Origin: Bacillota bacterium
GTDB taxonomy: Bacteria > Bacillota > Clostridia > Christensenellales > Borkfalkiaceae
Direction of reading: 5' to 3'
DNA: 9,846 bases
NCBI GenBank assembly: GCA_003343995.1
Contig: QAKE01000004.1
Location: forward strand, 1-9,846
Shown: positions 1-6,251 of the stretch, piece after piece
How the letters are laid out: each line of letters opens with the position of its first letter
Numbering within the stretch: the first letter of the stretch is position 1
Position numbers and translations under genes: made by a program
Notes under the pieces: model-generated
The model's input: only the letters and a program-made list of their open reading frames with translations
What the model was told of the DNA's origin: nothing
The model's database searches: none

Positions 1-20
1 GCCCCTTTGGAAACCCCGGA

Positions 21-82
21 CAACAAAACAGGCTGAATATCCCGCACTTTCCCGGTGCCTGATATTCAGCCTTTATTTGTTG
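21..82. terminator. Long hairpin, likely bidirectional terminator
   Basis: GGCTGAATATC at 31-41 pairs perfectly with GATATTCAGCC at 61-71. The stem extends outward through CAACAAA (21-27) and TTTGTTG (76-82) with a small internal mismatch, and a short inner stem forms from GCAC (44-47) and GTGC (55-58). Both flanks are T-rich when read outward, so it could stop transcription from a gene left of the window or from the opposite strand. No gene is visible between it and the left edge. Confidence 0.6.
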
Positions 83-171
83 TCAGCAGCCCGTTTCACG
101 GTCTGCCTTTTGTGTCCTTGTCCATAATGTTTCCGTGTAAAACCCCACTTGCAGGTAGTTTCGCCCCAGCC

Positions 172-201
172 TTGACATATATCAAATTGATTTCTTATAT
201 T
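172..201 (+). promoter_or_regulatory. Candidate sigma-70-type promoter
   Basis: TTGACA at 172-177 is a perfect -35 box. It is followed after 18 bases by TATATT at 196-201, a 5 of 6 match to the -10 consensus. A transcript would start near 208 and run right, toward the hairpin at 408-450. There is no convincing coding sequence on that path, so it may drive a small RNA. It is a prediction from sequence only. Confidence 0.45.
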
Positions 202-207
202 AGTATG

Positions 208-456
208 CTCCGCCTTTGGTCGACGGAAAAAGCAGCGTATTCCAAAACTACCCAGCCAAAAGCACCATACTAACCAATATTCCAGCTGCAACCGCAATTC
301 TTTACGTTATGTACATAAATGGGAAACATCCTTCTCTAAAATGCCCAGTATACTGTTCCTACATACAAACATCTGGGCTGATCCATATCTTCCCCTTTCT
401 TTCATTCGGGGCACAGGGGTACAGCCTTGACCGCTGTACCCCTGTGCCCTGTTATT
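208..456 (+). ncRNA. Possible small RNA between promoter and terminator
   Basis: This stretch lies between a good promoter (172-201) and a strong GC-rich hairpin followed by TGTTATT (to about 456). The implied transcript is about 245 bases. A reading frame from a TTG at 216 exists, but it has no ribosome binding site and runs into the terminator stem, so it is unlikely to be a protein. Internal pairing is possible: TTTGG (215-219) with CCAAA (242-246), and GCCCAG (343-348) with CTGGGC (373-378). I recognise no known RNA family. It converges on the AraC-family gene and would end about 20 bases short of its stop codon. Confidence 0.25.
408..450. terminator. Strong hairpin at the end of the araC-family gene
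   Basis: GGGCACAGGGGTACAG (409-424) is the exact reverse complement of 434-449, giving a 16-bp stem, plus one more C-G pair closing a 7-base loop. It sits about 25 bases beyond the stop of the left-facing AraC-family gene, so it probably ends that transcript. The only T-rich tail (TGTTATT) is on the right side, which fits termination of a rightward transcript better. It may serve both strands. Confidence 0.6.
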
Positions 457-475
457 AGCAGGAAAACGTGAATCC

Positions 476-1249
476 TCATACGATAACCGTTCGGTTGGGG
501 GCGTGCAGCTGTGATTGAAAGGAATTGGGCGTCAGAGACGTGTAGTTTTTAAATTCATGGATAAAATGGGCCTGATCATAGTAGCCCAGCATATCAACAA
601 CATCCATCACGTCATTTGCATAGAGCGATTCGATCGCTGTCTGCACCCGCACAATTTCTGCATACTTCTTGGTTGGGATGCCGAAATGTAGTTTGAACAC
701 ATTGTTCACATAGCGTTGACTGTAACCCAGAGAGCGGACGATCTCAGAGATGCGGGTAGAACCGGAGGTCCGCAAAATCATGTCTCTGGTCTCCCTGGCT
801 ATGCTATGGGCCGGATAAAGGGACTGCTGCTGGAAAAAGCTCTGGGAACAATCTGCAAGATCAGAAAAGCTTTTCAGATTTTGCAGCTGCACCTCCAGGG
901 ACGAGATATTTAAAAATTGTTCCAATGAGACCCGCTTTTCGATCAGCAGCGAGATCTGCCTTGGCTCCAGAAAGGAAAACAAAACTCCCGGGTGCAGTTT
1001 GAGTCCAAAGCATTTTTGATAGGTCCCTATTTTAGAGGGATTCCCTTTTAAATAACTTCCACAAACATATCCATGGCATTGCTCTTCTTCCCACACAAAC
1101 TGAAAGTCAATGCACCCATCCGGGATGGCAACGATTTGATCCCGGCAGGGATTTTCGATCAAGTAGCATTTGCTGAAAATCGAGTCGTCCAGTTTTGCCT
1201 CCTGATACTTGATGTCTTGACTTTGGATGTAAAACGTTTTTGGATTCAC
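476..1249 (-). CDS. AraC-family transcriptional regulator
   Basis: Predicted DNA-binding transcription regulator. The C-terminal half carries the paired helix-turn-helix of the AraC/XylS family: helix one includes TRISEIVRSLGYSQRYVNNVF (about residues 165-185 of the 257-residue form) and helix two includes VMDVVDMLGYYDQAHFIHEF (about 214-233), followed by the usual YTSLTPNSF end. The N-terminal half has a pattern ending VAIPDGCIDFQFVW that resembles the DUF6597-type sensor domain found in many AraC proteins; the ligand is unknown. I place the start at the GTG at 1249, because GGGAG lies 8 bases upstream; an in-frame ATG at 1264 lacks a binding site and would add five residues. The gene lies downstream of and in the same direction as the amidohydrolase, separated by a hairpin. 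It could regulate the TRAP locus or itself; neither is shown. Confidence 0.88.
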   Translation of the reverse strand: MNPKTFYIQSQDIKYQEAKLDDSIFSKCYLIENPCRDQIVAIPDGCIDFQFVWEEEQCHGYVCGSYLKGNPSKIGTYQKCFGLKLHPGVLFSFLEPRQISLLIEKRVSLEQFLNISSLEVQLQNLKSFSDLADCSQSFFQQQSLYPAHSIARETRDMILRTSGSTRISEIVRSLGYSQRYVNNVFKLHFGIPTKKYAEIVRVQTAIESLYANDVMDVVDMLGYYDQAHFIHEFKNYTSLTPNSFQSQLHAPNRTVIV

Positions 1250-1257
1250 GGTATCAT

Positions 1258-1262
1258 CTCCC
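1258..1262 (-). promoter_or_regulatory. Ribosome binding site deciding the araC-family start
   Basis: GGGAG on the minus strand, 8 bases before the GTG at 1249. It overlaps the upstream in-frame ATG (1264-1262), which has no binding site of its own, so GTG is preferred. Confidence 0.55.
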
Positions 1263-1303
1263 ATGGAAAGCTGCGGAGCATTGTTGAATGGCCAGGAATG
1301 GAA

Positions 1304-1341
1304 AGTTCTGGGAAGTCATTTTTATCAGACTTCCCAGAACT
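1304..1341 (-). terminator. Hairpin between amidohydrolase and araC-family gene
   Basis: AGTTCTGGGAAGTC (1304-1317) pairs perfectly with 1328-1341, a 14-bp stem around a 10-base loop. Read left it follows the amidohydrolase stop by about 70 bases and is trailed only by TTTCC, so it is a weak intrinsic terminator or a partial readthrough point on that strand. Read right it is followed by CTTTTCC. The loop on the minus strand reads TGATAAAAAT, which resembles an extended -10 box, so the palindrome may instead be an operator around the araC-family promoter. Confidence 0.5.
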
Positions 1342-1412
1342 CTTTTCCACCAAATTCAGGACAAACAGAAGGACTTATGTAAGTTTTTTCTGCTCACGCC
1401 CTAAGCACATCA

Positions 1413-2954
1413 TTAGATAGGAAAATCCGGGTTCTGATATGCAATCCGTCCTTCCGAAATGGTGAGCAGCACATTGGTGTCCTTGATCAACTCAGGAGAG
1501 ACATAGGGATTGCGGTCGATCACAACCATATCCGCATATTTGCCCAGCACCAAGTTGCCGCGTTCCTTCTCTTCATGTCCGATCCATGCTCCGTTATAAG
1601 TAGAAATCTTCAGTGCATCCGTCACACTGACCCGCCGGACCTCGCGGGGATTGTTGACCAGAATATGCAGGTTTTTAATGGGATCGATGGGGGTAACAGG
1701 ACTATCGGAAGAGCTGCCCACCATACAGCCCGCTTCCACCAGCTTGCGGAACGGCTCGTTTTCGGCAGCCACGTCTTCTCCCAGCATGGGTGCAAACACA
1801 CTGTTGGCAGGATCATCCCAAATCTCACACCAGATCGGCTGCATCGGTAAAGCCAACTGCAGTTCCGCTGCCATTTCGATATGGCGCTCGGTGGGATAGG
1901 AGAAATGCTCAATCCGGTGGCGAAGTCCCTTATCTCCCAACTGCTTGGTCACACTGTCAATGATATAGATCAGCTGATCGATGGCACGGTCACCCATGGC
2001 ATGCATGCCGATCTGCATATTGTTCTTGTGCGCCTCATACACGAAATTGTACACATCAAAATCCGAGCGATAGAGCAAGCCGCGGGTATCGGGATGGTTT
2101 AAAAACGGCTTGGAGTATGCCGCCTGGAACAGCGCTCTCGCACCATCCAGCAGCAGGCAGCCACCCACGCGGGGCAGTCCGATGTTTTTCGCCGCCTGCA
2201 CATCCCAGGTCTCCCACATATTCAGGGAATGAATGCACAGCTCGTCCTTCACTTTTTCCCAAATGGGGCCCCGGCTCTCGATATCCGTTCCGTTAAGCGC
2301 ATGAATGGTGGTACAACCCTTGGAGGCTGCATACTCACAGCACTTTTTGGCATATCCCTTTACGGTCTCTTCATCGGCTTTTCCAAACAGCTCGTTGAAC
2401 GCCATCGTGCCGGTCTGATCCTGCAGCAGGATTCCTTCTTTGATTTCGTCGGCATAGTCGCCCATCAGCTCCGGGTGATCCAGAACACCAATGCGGTTCA
2501 GAGTCAGGGTATTGACAGACAAGCCGTGAACGGAAGTATGGTAGACGGCGCACAGATGATCAGGACAGACCGTATCCAATTCGTGGCGGTTCGGCATCCG
2601 CTTTTCCTTGATGGCCTCCGATTTCAAACCAATGCCGTGGACCAGTCCGCCGGGAGGAACCTGCTTGGCACGCTCCGCCAAAAGATGGAGCACCTCATCG
2701 ATGCAGGTCACATTTCGAAGGTCAACGGCGGCCAGATTCTGGCCGGTCATAAATCCATGCACATGAACATCTGCAAAACCGGGGACCACGGTATTGCCCT
2801 TCAGGTCGATGACCGAGCGGGCGTTTCCTGCGAAGTCATCCCGGGTTCCGGCGGCAGCAATCTTGCCGTCCTTCACACCAATCCATCGGTATTCCGGATT
2901 ATCCGGGTCCAGCGTTATGATAGTTCCGTTTTTTAAGATAAGATCAAAGTCCAT
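1413..2954 (-). CDS. YtcJ-type metal-dependent amidohydrolase
   Basis: Predicted cytoplasmic hydrolase of the amidohydrolase superfamily (Amidohydro_3 / YtcJ group), whose members hydrolyse amide or related C-N bonds using bound metal. At 513 residues it is close to the family's usual length. Visible metal-site and active-site elements in order: HxH in GFADVHVHG (H64, H66), GMHAMGDRA (H318), RIEHF (H350) and SSSDSP (D417). The N-terminal LILKNGTIITLDP and C-terminal GNLVLGKYADMVVIDRNP form the small beta domain typical of the superfamily. Where most relatives have a Lys-containing KxFxDG segment, this protein reads GGCLLLDGARALFQ (264-277), a possible active-site difference. The start is supported by AAGGAGAG at 2963-2970. 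It follows dctM by 62 bases in the same direction with no terminator between, so it is probably co-transcribed and acts on the imported compound. The substrate cannot be named. Confidence 0.9.
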   Translation of the reverse strand: MDFDLILKNGTIITLDPDNPEYRWIGVKDGKIAAAGTRDDFAGNARSVIDLKGNTVVPGFADVHVHGFMTGQNLAAVDLRNVTCIDEVLHLLAERAKQVPPGGLVHGIGLKSEAIKEKRMPNRHELDTVCPDHLCAVYHTSVHGLSVNTLTLNRIGVLDHPELMGDYADEIKEGILLQDQTGTMAFNELFGKADEETVKGYAKKCCEYAASKGCTTIHALNGTDIESRGPIWEKVKDELCIHSLNMWETWDVQAAKNIGLPRVGGCLLLDGARALFQAAYSKPFLNHPDTRGLLYRSDFDVYNFVYEAHKNNMQIGMHAMGDRAIDQLIYIIDSVTKQLGDKGLRHRIEHFSYPTERHIEMAAELQLALPMQPIWCEIWDDPANSVFAPMLGEDVAAENEPFRKLVEAGCMVGSSSDSPVTPIDPIKNLHILVNNPREVRRVSVTDALKISTYNGAWIGHEEKERGNLVLGKYADMVVIDRNPYVSPELIKDTNVLLTISEGRIAYQNPDFPI

Positions 2955-3016
2955 ATTATTTACTCTCCTTATCTGATCTTTATAAACTGTGCGGCGGGAC
3001 GATATTGTATTGGGTC

Positions 3017-4297
3017 TTAAGCCATGAATTTAACCAGCGTCATAGAAATGGCAGGGATAAACGTGATGAGCAGCAAACAAATAATCATGGAGAGGATAAA
3101 CGGAATAATTCGTTTGCAAATTGCTTCGATCCGCAGCCCAGTAATGCTGGACGCAACAAACAGATTGGAACCGAAGGGAGGCGTACAAAAACCAATGGCC
3201 AGAGCCACAGTCATGATCACGCCGAAATGGATGGGATCATACCCGATGCTCGTAACAATGGGGAGGAAAATAGGCGTCAATACGAGGCAGGCGGAGATGT
3301 TATCCACGAACAGTCCAACGATCAGGAGGATCACCAGCATAAAGAGGATGATGAAGGTTCCACTGGAGATGTTGGAGGTGATAAAGTCACCGATTGTAGC
3401 AGGGATCTGAGCCATGGTGAGGTAAGCAGAAAATGCCATGGACAGGCCTACCGCCAAGTTGGCAGAACCATTCAGTTCTGCGGTGCTACGCAGAGACTCA
3501 AAAATGGTCTTCAGGTCAAGCTCTTTATACACAAGGGTACCGACCAGCAGCGAGTAGAACACAGCCACAACAGCAGATTCCGTGGGCGTGAAAATACCGG
3601 CATAGATGCCGCCCAGAATAATAACCGGGGTCAGCAGGGCCAGGAAGGAATCCTTGAAGGTCGCCCACAGCTTAGGACGCTTGGATTTGGCAACGCCCTT
3701 GTATCCGTACTTTTTGGAAACCAGGAAGTTCACCAGCATAAGGCCAGCGCCAATCAGGATACCGGGAACAATACCGGCAATAAACAGCGTACCAACCGAC
3801 TCTCCTGCAACCACACAGTAAATCACGAAGGGAATGGAGGGAGGAATGATAACACCAATGGTTCCTGCCGAAGCACAAAGCGCGGTGGCATAGTCTTTGT
3901 CATACCCGTTTTTCTCCATATCGGGGATCATCATGGTACCAATGGCCGACACTGTGGCGGGTGCAGAACCGGAGATGGCCGCAAAGATCATGGAGGCTGC
4001 GATGGCTACATGACCCAGGCCGCCTGTGACTGCTCCAATCAGCGCATCACAGAAGTTTACGATCCGTCGGGAGATTCCGCCCAGGCCCATAAGATTTCCG
4101 GCCAGCATAAAGAAGGGGATCGCCATCAGGGAAAACGAGTTCAGACCTGAGAAAATATTCTGTATTACGATATACATGGGTGTGGTCGTATAACACCACA
4201 GCGTAATAATGGTCGATAGGCCCAGCGATACACCGATGGGGAGGCTCATCAAAAGAAATAGGAACAGCAGGATAAATAGACACGCAATATTACTCAT
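3017..4297 (-). CDS. dctM: TRAP transporter large membrane subunit DctM
   Basis: Large permease subunit of a tripartite ATP-independent periplasmic-type (TRAP) transporter, which moves a substrate, usually an organic acid, across the membrane using an ion gradient. At 426 residues it has the standard DctM length and is strongly hydrophobic with roughly 11-12 membrane segments. Family-typical stretches are MAIPFFMLAGNLM (58-70), FAAISGSAPATVSAIGTMMIP (about 105-125), SAGTIGVIIPPSIPFVIY (143-160) and, near the C-terminus, DNISACLVLTPIFLPI followed by GFCTPPFGSNLFV. The start ATG overlaps the dctQ stop as ATGA (4294-4297), a sign of translational coupling, and an AGAGAGGTGAGG stretch just upstream serves as binding site. 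The large open frame on the opposite strand is a composition artefact. Confidence 0.96.
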   Translation of the reverse strand: MSNIACLFILLFLFLLMSLPIGVSLGLSTIITLWCYTTTPMYIVIQNIFSGLNSFSLMAIPFFMLAGNLMGLGGISRRIVNFCDALIGAVTGGLGHVAIAASMIFAAISGSAPATVSAIGTMMIPDMEKNGYDKDYATALCASAGTIGVIIPPSIPFVIYCVVAGESVGTLFIAGIVPGILIGAGLMLVNFLVSKKYGYKGVAKSKRPKLWATFKDSFLALLTPVIILGGIYAGIFTPTESAVVAVFYSLLVGTLVYKELDLKTIFESLRSTAELNGSANLAVGLSMAFSAYLTMAQIPATIGDFITSNISSGTFIILFMLVILLIVGLFVDNISACLVLTPIFLPIVTSIGYDPIHFGVIMTVALAIGFCTPPFGSNLFVASSITGLRIEAICKRIIPFILSMIICLLLITFIPAISMTLVKFMA

Positions 4298-4788
4298 GAT
4301 GCCTCACCTCTCTTTTTGCTGAACAATTTGCCAATGTGCTGAACAAAATTTTCTATCAAACGGATATTCATCAAAGCTGCTCCAATCGGAATTCCCGAGT
4401 ATACATACTGCATAGGAATACGCAGCGCGGTGGAACGCTGTCCCAGTTCCGCAACCCGCATGCACATATCAAAACCTACGACAATCAAAAATACACCAAA
4501 TGCAAACCAGAGGATCATGACCACGGTCTCAATGACCCAGTGCACTTTTTCCGGCAGGTGATCCACAATAATGGAAATGCGCAGCTGGCTACACCGCTTG
4601 GTAGCGTAGGATACGCCCAGCCAGATTTCCCAGATATACAGGAAGCGGACCAGTTCCTCCGACCAGCTTAGCGAATTGTGAAACACGTATCGCATAATGA
4701 CCTGAACAAAGATTACGATTGCAGAGAACGCAAGCAATGGAACCAGCAGGTACTCCTCCAGATGATCCCACAATTTTTTGGGCGTCAT
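4294..4788 (-). CDS. dctQ: TRAP transporter small membrane subunit DctQ
   Basis: Small permease subunit that partners DctM in the membrane. At 164 residues it has about four membrane segments (roughly 14-35, 45-65, 86-110 and 124-146). The family pattern MRYVFHNSLSWSEELVRFLYIW (31-53, shown in two halves: MRYVFHNS and LSWSEELVRFLYIW) is clear, as is the later GQRSTALRIPMQYVYSGIP. An AGGAGG at 4795-4800 lies 6 bases before the ATG, which fixes the start. It overlaps dctM by four bases, while an 84-base gap separates it from dctP, a common spacing for differential expression of binding protein and membrane subunits. Confidence 0.95.
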   Translation of the reverse strand: MTPKKLWDHLEEYLLVPLLAFSAIVIFVQVIMRYVFHNSLSWSEELVRFLYIWEIWLGVSYATKRCSQLRISIIVDHLPEKVHWVIETVVMILWFAFGVFLIVVGFDMCMRVAELGQRSTALRIPMQYVYSGIPIGAALMNIRLIENFVQHIGKLFSKKRGEAS

Positions 4789-4809
4789 AACGAGCCTCCT
4801 TTTTTGATT

Positions 4810-4830
4810 CCCCAGAGACGAAGTACCGGG
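4810..4830 (-). other. Weak intercistronic hairpin between dctP and dctQ
   Basis: On the minus strand CCCGG (4830-4826) can pair with CTGGG (4815-4811), with one G-U pair and a 10-base loop. It has no T-run, so it is not a terminator. It could slow decay of upstream dctP mRNA. The stem is short and may be chance. Confidence 0.2.
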
Positions 4831-4872
4831 CAGCCTTGTGTCCCAGGGCCAATTTTTCTTATTTCAGTGTGA

Positions 4873-5922
4873 TTACTGCCCATATTCTTCCGCCACGGAC
4901 AAAGCCATATCGATGACCTCAGGATTGTTCACATAGCTGCGCATCTCTTCATAAACGCCAGAGCAGGCCTCACGGAAACGATCGCGCTCTGCCTCATCCA
5001 GATAAATAACCTCGGTTCCGGACTCTTCAATCAGCTTCAGATACTCTTCTTCCATCTCTGCATTCTTTTCCCGGATCGCGTCGGTCAAGAGGTCGGCACC
5101 CTCCTGAACCACTTGCTGCAGATCCTCGGGAAGGCTGTTCCACCACTCCAGAGAGGCCAAGTTACAGGCCGGCGCATACACATAGTTACAAATGGTGTAG
5201 TAGTCCTGCACCTCGTACAGTTTTGCAGTATAGGTCAGGATAATGCCGTTGTCCTGTCCGTCCACAGTACCCTGGGAAAGACCGGTGTACAGCTCATTAA
5301 AGGCCATGGGGGTGGGGTTGGCGCCAAAGGCCTTCATCGTAGACAAATATACCTGGGACTCCATCACGCGGATCTTCTGTCCCTTCATATCTTCCAGCGT
5401 CCGAACCGCCTTGTTGCTGGAAATGTTACGGAAGCCATTCTCGCTCCAGGAAACGCCCTTGATGTTAATGTCTTCCAGCTCTTTAAAGAAATAGTCACCA
5501 AACTCACCGTCCAGCGCAGCGTAAACGGTTTCCTTGTCGTCAAACACAAACGGCAAATCCAGTGCTACGAAGTCAGCACAGAAGTTGGCCAACGCAGAGG
5601 TAGGAACAGAAGCCATCTCAATGGTACCCAGCTGAAGAGCCTCTGTCAGGGATGCATCATTTCCTAACGTGGAGTCGCTGTAAACCTGCACATCGATACG
5701 GCCATTGGAGTGCTCCTCAATGTAGGGCTCAAAAATCTCTTCATAGAGCTTTCCGGTGGGAGAGTTGCCCTGAACGGTATGGCCGATGCGCAGAACATAT
5801 TCTGCACTGCCAGATCCGCTGTCATTGGAACCGCCCGTTCCTGCTGCTCCCGGACGGCTGCATCCGGCTAACAGGGAAAATGTTAAGGCTGATACAAGTG
5901 TAAGGCTAATGGCTTTTTTCAT
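4873..5922 (-). CDS. dctP: TRAP transporter substrate-binding lipoprotein DctP
   Basis: Extracytoplasmic solute-binding protein of the TRAP transporter, anchored to the membrane by lipid. The first 20 residues form a signal peptide (MKKA start, hydrophobic core) ending in the lipobox LLAGC with the lipidated cysteine at C21, followed by a Gly/Ser-rich linker to about residue 39. The mature domain shows DctP hallmarks: YVLRIGHTV at 42-50, the conserved substrate-carboxylate arginine R185 in GQKIRVMES, and the ANPTPMAFNELYTGLSQGTV-DGQDN block at 201-225. This arginine usually binds a carboxylate, which hints that the substrate is an acid. At 349 residues it is of normal length. AAGGAGGAG at 5928-5936 sits 5 bases before the ATG. 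It is the first gene of the operon, under a probable sigma-54 promoter. Confidence 0.96.
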   Translation of the reverse strand: MKKAISLTLVSALTFSLLAGCSRPGAAGTGGSNDSGSGSAEYVLRIGHTVQGNSPTGKLYEEIFEPYIEEHSNGRIDVQVYSDSTLGNDASLTEALQLGTIEMASVPTSALANFCADFVALDLPFVFDDKETVYAALDGEFGDYFFKELEDINIKGVSWSENGFRNISSNKAVRTLEDMKGQKIRVMESQVYLSTMKAFGANPTPMAFNELYTGLSQGTVDGQDNGIILTYTAKLYEVQDYYTICNYVYAPACNLASLEWWNSLPEDLQQVVQEGADLLTDAIREKNAEMEEEYLKLIEESGTEVIYLDEAERDRFREACSGVYEEMRSYVNNPEVIDMALSVAEEYGQ

Positions 5923-6020
5923 CTTAACTCCTCCTTATTTGTGCATTCCTTCTTCTGCTTTTTTCCCAGGCATTTCCTTTTCTAAAAAATTGCCTGGATG
6001 TTTCACGTTATAATTCTTTT

Positions 6021-6037
6021 AACAAGTAGCATGCCAA
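6021..6037 (-). promoter_or_regulatory. Sigma-54 (-24/-12) promoter for dctP
   Basis: The minus strand reads TTGGCATGCTACTTGTT from 6037 to 6021. Against the consensus TTGGCACG-N4-TTGCW it has two mismatches. The diagnostic GG (6035-6034) and the G of the -12 box (6023) are separated by exactly 10 bases, as sigma-54 requires. Predicted start of transcription is near 6010, giving an 88-base leader before dctP. The adjacent gene for a sigma-54 activator makes this assignment much stronger than the motif alone. Confidence 0.75.
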
Positions 6038-6103
6038 CTTTTTATTTGTGGAATAACTGTTTTGAATATCCAGAAATATCATCGATTATTTCTACAAAAA
6101 GCC

Positions 6104-6133
6104 TTGCAATCCCCTGTTCTTTTCTGTAATAAT
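6104..6133 (+). promoter_or_regulatory. Candidate housekeeping promoter of the activator gene
   Basis: TTGCAA (6104-6109) and AATAAT (6128-6133) are separated by 18 bases, with a TG one base before the -10 box (extended -10). The predicted start is near 6140, just left of the half-site cluster at 6147-6190. Such placement would let bound activator block its own transcription. Confidence 0.4.
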
Positions 6134-6146
6134 AGTACATATATAT

Positions 6147-6190
6147 GTTCAAGAATATGAACATGTTCAAATCTATGTGAACACATGAAC
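6147..6190. promoter_or_regulatory. Cluster of GTTCA/TGAAC half-sites, likely activator binding region
   Basis: Five half-sites occur in 44 bases: GTTCA at 6147 and 6165, and TGAAC at 6158, 6178 and 6186. They form inverted pairs GTTCA-N6-TGAAC (6147-6162) and GTTCA-N8-TGAAC (6165-6182), whose centres are 19 bases apart, and a perfect palindrome TGAACATGTTCA (6158-6169). The cluster is about 137-180 bases upstream of the predicted dctP start, the usual distance for sigma-54 activator sites, and no other repeat of this kind is seen in the region. Confidence 0.65.
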
Positions 6191-6235
6191 TGAGGGACTA
6201 CCTAAAATCCAACCTATTCACCCTACATTTTGAAT

Positions 6236-6240
6236 GGAGG
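6236..6240 (+). promoter_or_regulatory. Ribosome binding site of the activator gene
   Basis: GGAGG lies 11 bases before the in-frame ATG at 6252, a slightly long spacing. It overlaps an earlier in-frame ATG at 6234, which lacks a site of its own. An out-of-frame ATG at 6247 has better spacing and opens a seven-codon frame ending at 6270. Confidence 0.5.
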
Positions 6241-6251
6241 CATCTAATGAA

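Noticed and set aside
216..458. An 80-codon frame from TTG after the promoter at 172-201
   Set aside because: No ribosome binding site, an unconvincing composition, and its end lies within and beyond the hairpin.
2229..2936. A 235-codon open frame on the plus strand opposite the amidohydrolase
   Set aside because: No recognisable motif or start signal; the minus-strand frame has clear metal-site motifs over the same bases.
3005..4150. A 381-codon open frame on the plus strand
   Set aside because: It lies opposite dctM. Its composition, full of Asn, Gln, His, Gly and Asp with no domain, is what the complement of a hydrophobic membrane gene gives, and it has no ribosome binding site.
5113..5667. 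A 184-codon open frame on the plus strand opposite dctP
   Set aside because: Antisense shadow of a well-supported gene with no start signal.
5923..6020. Riboswitch in the dctP leader
   Set aside because: The 88-base leader is A/T-rich, with no recognisable aptamer core or terminator stem.
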